Below are positions 25,990-34,605 of a DNA stretch of 64,000 nt, one piece after another. The notes below the pieces were generated by a model, which was given only the letters and a program-made list of their open reading frames with translations, was not told the DNA's origin and ran no database searches. This DNA comes from UBA12545 sp051024685 (GTDB lineage: Bacteria; Bacillota; DSM-521; Neomoorellales; Neomoorellaceae), in NCBI GenBank assembly GCA_051024685.1, contig JAZHPA010000008.1, forward strand, positions 19,855 through 83,854, in the 5' to 3' direction. Every line of letters begins with the position of its first letter. Within the stretch, counting starts at the first letter, position 1. The position numbers and the translations under genes were made by a program.

Positions 25990-28900
25990 TCAACCAACCT
26001 CATCGGCTCCAATGTCCACGCCTGGCCACCGGCGACGAGGCTGATCGTCGTAGTCGGTAAGGGGAGCCGGGTAATAGATCCCGTTCAAGGTTAATCCCAC
26101 CGTGCCCCTATTCACTACTGGGGAACGAGGCTTCAGGTGGTAGTTTCCTTCCACGCCCGGCGCAGGGATAACGATCTTGGTGCTCTTGAAATCCGGCTGG
26201 CCCCGCAACGTCCCCACCCTGATCTTGGTATCGTATTCCAGGACAAAGGCGGGATCGGTGATAAGGTTGGTGGGATGGGGTGGGCCGTATGGTGTTGAAA
26301 GGCTACAGTAGTAGGGGTGAAAGTACTTCGGCTCGGGGGTACCGAACACTTCCATATCCATAAGCAAGTAGTCTTCCGCCAGTTTACCCGCCACCGGGTC
26401 GAAGTGATAGGCCCGGTTATCCCAGAAGATGTTATTGAACAGTACCGGGTCGCTGAAATTGGGCGAGCCGGGCGGTAGCAGGGCCTGGAAGGCCGCACTG
26501 TGCGCCTCGCTCACCAGTCCGGCCCCGTGGGGCTGGCCGTCGCTGTCCTCGGCGGTGGCGGTTGTGGCGTTCTTGGCAATGGTGTTATTGCAGATGATTA
26601 CATTGGAGGCATCGTCCAGGGCGATACCGCCCCCCAGGTCGGTGGATACGTTGTTTACTATTATGTTATTGTAGATCCTGATGCGGTAGGTTCCCGGCTG
26701 CAGCAGGCGGATGCCGCCGCCGTCATCGTTGGCCAGATTTCCCTGGATCAGGTTGTTAAAGATGTCTACCTCGCCGGAGCCGGCGGAAAAGGTTTGCGGC
26801 GGTATTGGTTGCTCGCCCCCGACCAAAATCCCGCCCCCCTCGTCAAAGGAGGAGTTAAACAGCACCCGGTTGTGGTGGATTTGCCCTCCGTGGCTCAAAC
26901 CGAAATGGGACAAGCCACCTCCGTACTCGGCGGAATAGTTGCCGATAATCTCATTGTGGTGGATGTTGTAGTAATGAGCACCGTTAAAGATGCCGATCCC
27001 GCCGGCCAGGCTCACCCCGCCGTTTCTAATAATTCGGTTGTGGTGGATGTGGATTAACTCGTTATGGAGGTCGCCGGCATAGGGTTTACCAATGGTGATG
27101 CCGCCCCCGAACCCGCCGCCGTTTCCTTCGATGACGTTGTTGCTAATCTCCAGGTAGCAGGCGAAGGCGTGTACCAGTATGCCCCCCGCTTCGCTACCCC
27201 GGGCCCCGGTAATGGTAAACCCATCGATTTGCGGATTGAAGGCGGAGTTAAAGGCGCCGGCCTTGGCCACCACCGTCAGGGCCTGCCCCTGGGAAATGTT
27301 TTGAGGCCCGTCAAAATCGAGGGAGTTGATTTTTTCCAGCCATTCCTGCCGGTAAGAGGCGAAGAAACGCCCGTCAATCACCGTAGCTTTGGGCCCCATT
27401 CCCTGCAGCTTTACATTTTTATAAAGGATGGGGCTTTCGTAGTAGGTACCGGGTGGAACGATAATGAGGGTGTTGGCGTCTGCCGCATCGATGGCCTGCT
27501 GGATGGAGGTGCCGGGGGTTAAAGTGACTACAGTAGGGTTATAGGTGCTGCCTAACACATGGATCGTGATCCCCGTAGGGCTTACCTTACCATCCCTTTT
27601 TCTTACCAGCAACTGCGCGGGGCCCGGGCTGAAATATAAAGGTACCCTCACTCTGATGACCGTATCGGTCCAGGTGAGCACCCAGATAGGCTTCCCGCCC
27701 AACGTTACCTGCCCTCGAGTATCCCCAAAATTAACCCCGGTGATCTTGATGGTTCTTATACCCCGAAGCGTTACGTAAACCCGGTCTACCTGGTAAATAA
27801 GAGGGGTGCCCGGTGCCACGTCGTAGGGCGGGACCAAATCCCCGTTCGGGGTTTCCACAAGGTTCGAAACCGGGAAAAGGGCCACGTCCGCGTAAGTGGT
27901 TTTCCCCGGCCAGACGTCAAACACCAGTTTCAAGGTCTGGTAGTCGGGGTTGTAGTTGGCATTGGGTCTTTCCGGATCTCCCGGGTCATTGCCTATAACC
28001 TGGTACATGGCCGGAGCCACGCCGGAGGGTGCGGGCACATTGGCCGTATAGGTGGAGGGAAGCAGTACCTCGAAAATGCCGTACTGGTCGGTATAGACGG
28101 TGGTCAGAAGCCTTCCCTGGTAGTCGCGGATGCCCACCGGGGTATGGGCTATGCCCCGTTTTTCACGGTAGAAGGGGGAGGTGGGGTTGGTCTCCAGGTT
28201 GAGGTCATCCCACATCCCTCCTACGATGCGGCCGGGGATGGGGACGTCGGTGTACAGGAAAAAGTCTACTGCCGCGTTTTGGCCATTCTGGAGGGTAACC
28301 ACCTTTTTAGTACGGGAGTCTCCGTAATAGCCGGGAGGTACCACGTTGATGGAGACCTGTTCGGCGCCCGCCCTGCCGGTATTCGGCTTACCCTTTTTCT
28401 GGACCGAAGCATTGCGCGCAATGACGTACTCGTCGCCCTGATCCGTGTTTACGGAGTTCTCGTCTACTGCCCGGTAACCCTCCGGGGGGACCACCTCCAC
28501 AATGTAGGTGCCGGCCGGAAGAGGTTTTTCCACGGCGTTCGGCGCGCCGTAGTAGGGTTCAAAATAGGTGGTAAAGGAAAATCCGCCGTCGTAGACCCCC
28601 GGCGCGACGTAGCCGCTGTTCAAGGGAACTTCTGTAACGATTGTACCGTCAGGACGTTTAGGATGCTCCCAGGCACCGGTGGTCACCGAGTTAATCTTGG
28701 CGCCCTGGACGAGGTTCCCGTTCTGGTCAACGGTGGTGGTATAAAGATTGATGGTTACCTTAGGGATCCCTGGCTCGTAGTCTTCCGCCGCCGCGTAGCG
28801 CGGGTCTATTTCGTTGCGCATAGTGGCATAGTATACCATGCCGGAAATGCCGCCGTTGCTCGTGCCGTCCGCCAGAGGGTATTCTTTTTTACCCCAATCG

Positions 28901-30333
28901 ATTCTGGTGGTCATGCCGGCGCCGGTCATCTCGGCAATGGTCAAGCCGCCGGGAACAATAGCGGGCGGGAACGGCAAACCGGGGTGGGGTACGGCTGCCG
29001 CCACGGTCTGCCCCCAGCGGGTGAAGGCGACCTGGGCTACGGCAAAACGCTCCAGTTCGAATACTTCCTCCAGGGAGTAATTACCGTCCATGTCGGTGAC
29101 AGTTCTATACTGGATGCTGCCGTCCTTGAAGCGGGTTCCCACCTCTACGTTGGGGATACCCTCTTCGCCGGGGTCACGGATGCCGTTTTCGTTGGCATCC
29201 CGGAAGACCGCTCCCTCGATCCGGCCGAACCACCTGGGGATGTGGATGTCACCCATATCGACCAGCGCCCCGCCCGAGATACGCACCGTGCGGAAGGATA
29301 TGATGTGGTCCAGGGGCTCATCCCAGATGGCCATCTGGTACACGCCGGCGGGCACATTGTTGATTACGAAGGTGCCGTCCGGGTTGCCCCTGCCCGTCCA
29401 GACCTGCTGGTCGTTGCCGCCTATGTCGGTCAAGGCGATCCAGGGCCGGTCTACCGGCGGGCCCTGTGGTTGCCCCTCCAAGATACTCCTTATGGTCCCC
29501 CTGATGGTGCCCGTCCCCGGTTCCTTAACCTCGCCCCAATCCATGGGCCTGACGAACCCGATCCATACCAGGGGTAAACGGAAGCCCTCTTCGGCGCTGT
29601 AGCCGTCGTTGCCCTCTTCAATCCAGGCGTCTATGACCGGAGTGCCTTCAATGGTGGTAGTCTGGATCCAGTCGGTGCCGTCAGGCGGGATGGCCTGAAC
29701 CGCGTACTTTCCCGGCGGCAGGTTTTCAATGACGGCGTCGCCGTTGGCGTCGGTAAGGATCACCCCGCCGGTTCCCGGGACCGGAATGGGGTTGCCCTCG
29801 GCGTCGAGAAGGAAATTCCCCTGTTGGTCCCGCCGGTACAGGGTGCCTAGGGGGTTGCCGAAATAATCGACCTGAACTTCACCAACCGTATCGTGTATTA
29901 CGATGCGAAATCCGGCCAGCCCGGCTTCCACCGGGATGTCAAGTTCGCCGTTGACCGGCTGGTTGTCGTGGAAAACGTGGACGCGGATTTTAGATAGCGG
30001 CAGAGGATGGGACACCAACTCCACCGTGACTTCAGTATCACCGTTTACCGTTATCCAGTTACCACCCATCTTGTGGCCCGGCGCCAGTACGGATACCAGG
30101 TATTTTCCGTCAGGTACTCTTACTGTGGGGTTTGAATGGTCTCCGGTGGCCACCACCGGGCTGTGGCTGGGTCCCGCCCTAAGGGAAGGCCAGTTGGCCG
30201 GGTCAGGATCCAGGGGATTGCCCACATTATCCTCGTTGACAATGAACTTGAAGTTGGGAATAGGTAAGCCCGTGCCCGCTTCTTTTACCCTAACCGTCAA
30301 TAACGAGTTCGACGCCTTAGAACCATTATTCAT
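25990..30333 (-). CDS. Giant multidomain beta protein: SdrD/Cna-like repeats, IPT domain, right-handed beta-helix
   Basis: A 1447-residue protein. Residues 1-800 contain repeated carboxypeptidase-regulatory/SdrD-B-like folds; one shows FRDANENGIRDPGEEGIPNV (near 380) and the repeated phrase TDxxGxY/F. An IPT/TIG domain lies at about 850-925 (IKITGVNFGDTRGQVTLGG). From about 935 (IQQAIDAADANTLIIVPPGTY) to 1330 is a right-handed parallel beta-helix with repeated IHHNRI/IYNNII/NGGGI turns. The end, YDDQPRRRWPGVDIGADE, is typical of such helices. No signal peptide, sortase motif or membrane anchor is visible. It leads the operon with the three oxidase-like genes, suggesting a scaffold for them. 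Confidence 0.8.
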   Translation of the reverse strand: MNNGSKASNSLLTVRVKEAGTGLPIPNFKFIVNEDNVGNPLDPDPANWPSLRAGPSHSPVVATGDHSNPTVRVPDGKYLVSVLAPGHKMGGNWITVNGDTEVTVELVSHPLPLSKIRVHVFHDNQPVNGELDIPVEAGLAGFRIVIHDTVGEVQVDYFGNPLGTLYRRDQQGNFLLDAEGNPIPVPGTGGVILTDANGDAVIENLPPGKYAVQAIPPDGTDWIQTTTIEGTPVIDAWIEEGNDGYSAEEGFRLPLVWIGFVRPMDWGEVKEPGTGTIRGTIRSILEGQPQGPPVDRPWIALTDIGGNDQQVWTGRGNPDGTFVINNVPAGVYQMAIWDEPLDHIISFRTVRISGGALVDMGDIHIPRWFGRIEGAVFRDANENGIRDPGEEGIPNVEVGTRFKDGSIQYRTVTDMDGNYSLEEVFELERFAVAQVAFTRWGQTVAAAVPHPGLPFPPAIVPGGLTIAEMTGAGMTTRIDWGKKEYPLADGTSNGGISGMVYYATMRNEIDPRYAAAEDYEPGIPKVTINLYTTTVDQNGNLVQGAKINSVTTGAWEHPKRPDGTIVTEVPLNSGYVAPGVYDGGFSFTTYFEPYYGAPNAVEKPLPAGTYIVEVVPPEGYRAVDENSVNTDQGDEYVIARNASVQKKGKPNTGRAGAEQVSINVVPPGYYGDSRTKKVVTLQNGQNAAVDFFLYTDVPIPGRIVGGMWDDLNLETNPTSPFYREKRGIAHTPVGIRDYQGRLLTTVYTDQYGIFEVLLPSTYTANVPAPSGVAPAMYQVIGNDPGDPERPNANYNPDYQTLKLVFDVWPGKTTYADVALFPVSNLVETPNGDLVPPYDVAPGTPLIYQVDRVYVTLRGIRTIKITGVNFGDTRGQVTLGGKPIWVLTWTDTVIRVRVPLYFSPGPAQLLVRKRDGKVSPTGITIHVLGSTYNPTVVTLTPGTSIQQAIDAADANTLIIVPPGTYYESPILYKNVKLQGMGPKATVIDGRFFASYRQEWLEKINSLDFDGPQNISQGQALTVVAKAGAFNSAFNPQIDGFTITGARGSEAGGILVHAFACYLEISNNVIEGNGGGFGGGITIGKPYAGDLHNELIHIHHNRIIRNGGVSLAGGIGIFNGAHYYNIHHNEIIGNYSAEYGGGLSHFGLSHGGQIHHNRVLFNSSFDEGGGILVGGEQPIPPQTFSAGSGEVDIFNNLIQGNLANDDGGGIRLLQPGTYRIRIYNNIIVNNVSTDLGGGIALDDASNVIICNNTIAKNATTATAEDSDGQPHGAGLVSEAHSAAFQALLPPGSPNFSDPVLFNNIFWDNRAYHFDPVAGKLAEDYLLMDMEVFGTPEPKYFHPYYCSLSTPYGPPHPTNLITDPAFVLEYDTKIRVGTLRGQPDFKSTKIVIPAPGVEGNYHLKPRSPVVNRGTVGLTLNGIYYPAPLTDYDDQPRRRWPGVDIGADEVG

Positions 30334-30365
30334 CGGAAGACTACCTCCGGGTTCTCTTTAGGATC

Positions 30366-30390
30366 ATCTTATGTTGATGGCCGCCTTTAT
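30366..30390 (-). promoter_or_regulatory. Weak sigma-E/sigma-K-like promoter of the oxidase operon
   Basis: On the minus strand ATAAA (30386-30390) precedes CATAAGAT (30366-30373), close to the CATAnnnT -10 of mother-cell sigma-E, but the 12-base spacing is shorter than usual. It lies about 35 bases before the start of the giant gene. Suggestive only. Confidence 0.25.
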
Positions 30391-30459
30391 GGTGCTTTCA
30401 GGGGTTGTTTGTATTAAGGGAAAGCCGGGAGCGAGGGTCTGGCCTGCGAAGAGAAGGAT

Positions 30460-30776
30460 ATGTAAAGCACCATAACGGTGAAGAGGTTAAAAAAGAGCCG
30501 GGCGTCCTTGTCCACCCCCCAGTCCTGGGTGGAACCGGTGCCCTGGACTTTCTGGAAGCATTCCCGGAACATGGTATTGAGCGCTTCTTCTCTGTTCCGC
30601 AGGAAATCGATCATCTGCCGCACATACCGGTCCGCGATTTGCCGGTGCAGATATTCATACACAACCTTGGCGCGTTGTTCGGCGGCGATGTTGGAAAGCA
30701 GGTCCGCCGGCAGGTCACCGGTGGCTTCAATGTAAGATGCGGTCCACACCTGGCCGGAGGCGCTGCTGCCGTGCAT
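30460..30776 (-). pseudogene. C-terminal fragment of manganese catalase / CotJC family protein
   Basis: The minus strand encodes GQVWTASYIEATGDLPADLL, SNIAAEQRAKVVYEYLHRQI and a following FLRNREEALNTMFREC segment with GTGSTQDWGVD, which resemble the ferritin-like helices of manganese catalases and spore-coat CotJC. The metal-binding N-terminal helices are missing, the upstream frame (to 31007) is unrelated, and the tail runs into a foreign frame. A relic; it may mark the earlier presence of a coat catalase next to the oxidase operon. Confidence 0.7.
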
Positions 30777-31040
30777 ACCATTTCCAGGTGACTGAGTATG
30801 GGGGCTACTCGGCTCCCTCCTACTCGGATACGGGGATTGTTGGAAATATTTTACCTCGGGAGGAGGAAAAAGGGAGTAACTTGTCGAAATCCTCTCCTGG
30901 AGGAATTTGGAGAGGAAGTTAAAGATGTCCTCCGATCCCGGACGGAAAAGGAAACCCCTGGGCCAGCAGTAGGCCGCAATTCCTTGGCGCGCATTTACGC
31001 CATTCACCGGTGGATTGCAGTCCGGTGTTATCCCAACAAT

Positions 31041-31054
31041 AGTAATATATTACT
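31041..31054. promoter_or_regulatory. Perfect 14-bp palindrome upstream of the CARF-HTH gene, candidate operator
   Basis: AGTAATATATTACT is a perfect palindrome 45 bases before the start of the first gene of the type III-B operon. The first gene encodes a HTH regulator, so autoregulation is plausible. A related sequence (AATAGTAAT...ACTCAGAATGTT) lies in front of cas8b at 41972-42000. Confidence 0.45.
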
Positions 31055-31098
31055 CAAAATATTTGGTAGGCAGAATTCTTGTATAGCCTAATTTAGCG

Positions 31099-32010
31099 AT
31101 GCACAATGAAAAGAAAATGAAAATACAAACATTACCACCAAGACAAGGACGAAACCGTGACAGCCTTATTGCTACCCTGGGTTTGGAACCCCAGGTGGTC
31201 ACTATCACCTTGGATTGCCTGTTGGCTAGGGGCAGGCCGGTTGACGAAGTTATAGTAGTATATACCGAGAATCCTGGGGTGCGCCAGGCCCTAGACATCA
31301 TAGCCTGCGAGTTTGCGAGTAACTTCTACCCGGGCATCGAACTCCTACCTGTTCCCGTAACTTCGCCTAAAGGGCGGACGGAGGATTTCTATGGCCCGGA
31401 TGACTTGCGCTCCCTTTTACGGACCCTTTATAGTGTCGTGCGCCGTACCAGACAGGAGGACCGGGTTGTCCACCTGTGCCTTTCCGGCGGCCGTAAGGTA
31501 ATGGGTATTATGGCCATGGTGGTGGCCCAGCTGCTGTTTGGCCCTGAAGACTGCGCTTGGCACCTGGTTACCGAGGGATGGTATCCGGGTGCGGACCGCA
31601 GGTTGCACCTTTCGCCTGGCGACAAGGTTTGGCTGGTTCCGGTACCGGTGCTGCGCTGGGCCGAGGCAGGCACCCTGGTGCGCACGGTGGCAGAGTTAGA
31701 TGATCCGGAAGAAGTGGTGGCCTGGTACGAAAGGTTAAACCGGAATGCGCGGCGCAGGCGACAGCGGGAGTTTATCCGGCACTGGCTGACCGGTGCGGAG
31801 CGGGAAGTGGTCCGGTTGGCCTGCCGGGGCCTTGATAACGCCAGTATCGCTAAAGCCCTGGGCAAGAGCGAACAGACCGTAGCCAACCAGCTCCGAAACG
31901 TTTATGAAAAGCTCAGGGAGTGGCTTGACTACCCGGAGGGCAACGTGGACCGCAACGTGCTGATCGCCGAATTTGCGCCCTATTTCGCTCTGACGGAATT
32001 GGAAGGGTGA
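31099..32010 (+). CDS. NE0113-type CARF domain fused to LuxR-type helix-turn-helix
   Basis: A 303-residue protein. The N-terminal two thirds are a CRISPR-associated NE0113-like/CARF domain: LIATLGLEPQVVTITLDCLL, VDEVIVVYTENP and VVHLCLSGGRKVMGIMAM, the last being the usual ligand loop. Residues about 233-285 form a LuxR/GerE-type HTH (LTGAEREVVRLACRGLDNAS, then IAKALGKSEQTVANQLRNVY). A cyclic-oligoadenylate-responsive transcription factor is the simplest reading; ring-nuclease activity is possible. It heads the III-B operon behind a palindrome. Confidence 0.82.
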   Translation: MHNEKKMKIQTLPPRQGRNRDSLIATLGLEPQVVTITLDCLLARGRPVDEVIVVYTENPGVRQALDIIACEFASNFYPGIELLPVPVTSPKGRTEDFYGPDDLRSLLRTLYSVVRRTRQEDRVVHLCLSGGRKVMGIMAMVVAQLLFGPEDCAWHLVTEGWYPGADRRLHLSPGDKVWLVPVPVLRWAEAGTLVRTVAELDDPEEVVAWYERLNRNARRRRQREFIRHWLTGAEREVVRLACRGLDNASIAKALGKSEQTVANQLRNVYEKLREWLDYPEGNVDRNVLIAEFAPYFALTELEG

Positions 32011-32064
32011 GGTGGGAGTTTAAACTTTGGCAATTTCGCAGGCGGAGATTGACAAGGAGAGAAA

Positions 32065-32982
32065 ATGCAGGGAGGAAGAGATGCCGTGCGCGGAACAGTG
32101 ATGATTTCTCTTGTCGGTGAACAGCCGGTGCCGAACCTGCTGGCAGTGCTGCACGCAAGGCCCGAGCATGTAGTTTTGGTTTGTACAGAGCGCACTAAAG
32201 GTGTTAGTGAACGATTGCGCTCGGTCCTCAAAAAGCGTAGCCAAGAAAGCGGTATTTCGGTTGAGGATGAGCCTGTATACGTTGCCCCCTACGATATGGC
32301 AGATGTCGAGAGCAAGCTCAAGAGGGTTATCAGGGAGAAAAACTGGCCTCCGGATAAAATTGTTTTCAACCTTACAGGTGGCACTAAGCCCATGGCCTTG
32401 GCGGCTTACCGCTTGGCGGAGCAGTTTTCTAGCCCTTTTCTTTACGTGCAGAGCGAGGGGAAGAAAAGCGTAGTATACCATTACCGCTTTTTTGATGGTG
32501 CTCCGGTGCTCGAAAGGGTGGACGAGGTACCGCCGGTGCTTAACATTGACCTTTACTTGAGAGTACACCTTGGAGAATATACAGAAGGTGAATTCAAGAA
32601 TGATTTTGAAAAAATGGTGGCCGGGGTATTGCACCAAAAGCTTGACCAAATAAAGACCTCCGTGAAACCCACGAACGCACTTGAAATTGATCTCGTGCTG
32701 CGCTGCGGTAACCGTGTGGGCATCGCCGAAGTGAAAAGTGGGAACAAGGCTCTAAGTAAGGAAGGCATTGACCAGCTAAACACTGCCGCCGAGCCTCGTT
32801 TCCTGGGAACCTATACCAAAAAGTTTCTCATTTTGGACCGTGAATATGGGTCCAACAACCTCGAGCTGGCCAGGGCGCATGGGATCACGGTAATCGAACT
32901 TCCCTCGGCGCAAAAAGGAGAGTTGTCGGAAGAAGACACGGAAAAGCTGATACAGACGGTGAAAACAGAACTGGGAGGCTAA
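32065..32982 (+). CDS. can2: Can2/Card1-type CARF nuclease (DUF1887 family)
   Basis: A 305-residue CRISPR accessory effector. The N-terminal CARF domain (about 10-150) has VISLVGEQPVPNLLAVL-like start and FNLTGGTKPMALAAYRLAEQ as the ligand loop. The C-terminal PD-(D/E)XK nuclease has EIDLVLRCGNRVGIAEVKSG near 210-230 with the Asp, Glu and Lys in place. Family members degrade nucleic acid when bound to cyclic tetra-adenylate made by Cas10. ATG 32065 follows GGAGAG. It is followed by csx15 with a 4-base gap. Confidence 0.88.
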   Translation: MQGGRDAVRGTVMISLVGEQPVPNLLAVLHARPEHVVLVCTERTKGVSERLRSVLKKRSQESGISVEDEPVYVAPYDMADVESKLKRVIREKNWPPDKIVFNLTGGTKPMALAAYRLAEQFSSPFLYVQSEGKKSVVYHYRFFDGAPVLERVDEVPPVLNIDLYLRVHLGEYTEGEFKNDFEKMVAGVLHQKLDQIKTSVKPTNALEIDLVLRCGNRVGIAEVKSGNKALSKEGIDQLNTAAEPRFLGTYTKKFLILDREYGSNNLELARAHGITVIELPSAQKGELSEEDTEKLIQTVKTELGG

Positions 32983-32986
32983 AAAC

Positions 32987-33388
32987 TTGATTCTCCTCAA
33001 CTTTTCCCATCCCTTTACCGCGGAGCAGTTGCGGCAATTGGAGGACCTTACCCAAAAAAGGATAGACCGGGTGATCGAAATCGACGCCCAGATCGATCCC
33101 CAGCAGCCCTTAGTTCCCCAGGTAGCGGCTATGGTCGACCGGGCCGGTCTCACGCCGGAGGAGTGGCAGACGTTGCCCATTCTTATTAACCCGCCGTCTC
33201 TGAACTTCAGCGCGGTGACCCTCCTGGCCGAGCTGCACGGAAGGTGCGGCTATTTTCCGGCGGTGGTACGCCTGCGCCCGGTGGCCAACAGCGTACCGCC
33301 ACGGTTTGAGGTGGCGGAGATAGTGAACCTGCAGGCGGTGCGAGAGGAGGCGCGCTTGAGACGGCACGGCCGATCAGGAGAACGTTAG
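32987..33388 (+). CDS. csx15: Csx15 family CRISPR accessory protein
   Basis: A 133-residue protein with the Csx15 pattern LLNFSHPFTAEQLRQLEDLT, EIDAQIDPQQPLVPQVAAMV, GLTPEEWQTLPILINPPSLN and LLAELHGRCGYFPAVVRLRP. The Csx15 group has been linked to cyclic-oligoadenylate binding and breakdown, so a signal-off role is likely. TTG 32987 has GGGAGG about 10 bases upstream. It sits between the Can2 nuclease and cmr1. Confidence 0.85.
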   Translation: MILLNFSHPFTAEQLRQLEDLTQKRIDRVIEIDAQIDPQQPLVPQVAAMVDRAGLTPEEWQTLPILINPPSLNFSAVTLLAELHGRCGYFPAVVRLRPVANSVPPRFEVAEIVNLQAVREEARLRRHGRSGER

Positions 33389-33444
33389 AACGGGTACTTC
33401 GCCCGGACCGCTTAAAAAACTGTTGAAGGGAGGATTGCAGTTAA

Positions 33445-34605
33445 GTGAGGAGGATCGAAGCTACCTATTATGTCACTACCCCGCTGTTCTCAGGGGGTGC
33501 GGATAACAGAGCGAAGGCCGAAGTCCGTCCTCCAAGTCTAAAAGGTCTTTTGCGCTTTTGGTTTCGGAACATCATGTGGCCCCGGCTTGGTTCCGTGGAG
33601 GGAGTATGGAGGGAAGAGCAAAACCTATTTGGCAGCACAAAAGCACAGGGTAAATTTCTTCTTTCCATTACAGAATGTCAAGGGTTGGTTCAAGTAGCCA
33701 GCGGAGAGAAGTGGGAAAGACACGGGCTCGCTTATCTGGGGTATGGCGCGGTAGACAGGGGTGAAACGGTCCGGCCGTATTTGAAGCAGGGGGGCCATTT
33801 TACAGTAGCGTTGACTCTAAAGAAAGATATCTCAGATAAGGAGGTCGAGTTTCTTGTTAAATCGCTAAAGGCTTTGGGACTTTTCGGTGGTGCCGGCGCC
33901 CGGTCCCGGAAGGGTTTCGGTTCCCTTTCTTTGGTTTCCCTTAAGCTGGATGGGAAAAAAGAGTGGTCACCACCAGCTACTATAAAAGAGTTACAGGAAA
34001 ACATAAAAGATTTCTTAACCTCTTTGGGGCTTAAGAAAACCCCTGTTGAGACATCACCGTTACCACCCTACACGGCCTTTAGCACAAGAGCGAAAGTTTA
34101 CGTCGTAGAAGGCGGCACTGATCCCCTTGCGCTTTTAGATGATATCGGCAGGGAACTGTTGCGCTATCGCAGTTACGGCCGGGAGAGTGGGAGCAAGCAC
34201 GTTCTTCCTTGGGGAGAGCCTGCCGAGCAGAACTTTGCCGATGATCATGACCTCATCTTAGAGTTTCTGAATGGCTCGCGAATAGGCCGCCCGCCTCGTC
34301 GGGCCGTATTCGGGTTACCTCATAATTATTTCTTCAAAAGCACAAGGCAGAAAGTTACAGTAGAACCGGCGGGTCACGAGGACAAAAGACGGGCCAGTCC
34401 CCTTTTCATACACGTCCATGCCCTTGACAATGGACAACATGCAGCGGTTCTGACCTTCATGCCGGCTGTGTTTTTGCCGGAAGGGAAAAACATAGCCATC
34501 AGCGGGAGAGGGCGACGGCAAACCGTGCCTCCCGGGGTTGATTTCGGTGTTATTGAAACCTTTCTCAACCGCCCGGGACTCAGCTCCAAGGTGGTGTGGC
34601 CTTGA
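33445..34605 (+). CDS. cmr1: Type III-B CRISPR RAMP protein Cmr1
   Basis: Cas7-group subunit that caps the Cmr complex near the crRNA 3' end, 386 residues. The N-terminal pattern TPLFSGGADNRAKAEVRPPS, then LKGLLRFWFR, is the Cmr1 signature; GLFGGAGARSRKGFGSL is the glycine-rich loop of RAMP proteins. GTG 33445 follows GGGAGG. The stop overlaps the cmr2 start. Confidence 0.93.
   Translation: MRRIEATYYVTTPLFSGGADNRAKAEVRPPSLKGLLRFWFRNIMWPRLGSVEGVWREEQNLFGSTKAQGKFLLSITECQGLVQVASGEKWERHGLAYLGYGAVDRGETVRPYLKQGGHFTVALTLKKDISDKEVEFLVKSLKALGLFGGAGARSRKGFGSLSLVSLKLDGKKEWSPPATIKELQENIKDFLTSLGLKKTPVETSPLPPYTAFSTRAKVYVVEGGTDPLALLDDIGRELLRYRSYGRESGSKHVLPWGEPAEQNFADDHDLILEFLNGSRIGRPPRRAVFGLPHNYFFKSTRQKVTVEPAGHEDKRRASPLFIHVHALDNGQHAAVLTFMPAVFLPEGKNIAISGRGRRQTVPPGVDFGVIETFLNRPGLSSKVVWP

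Noticed and set aside
28144..29577. 477-codon plus-strand frame opposite the giant beta protein
   Set aside because: Antisense shadow of a G+C-rich coding frame; no ribosome site, no domain.
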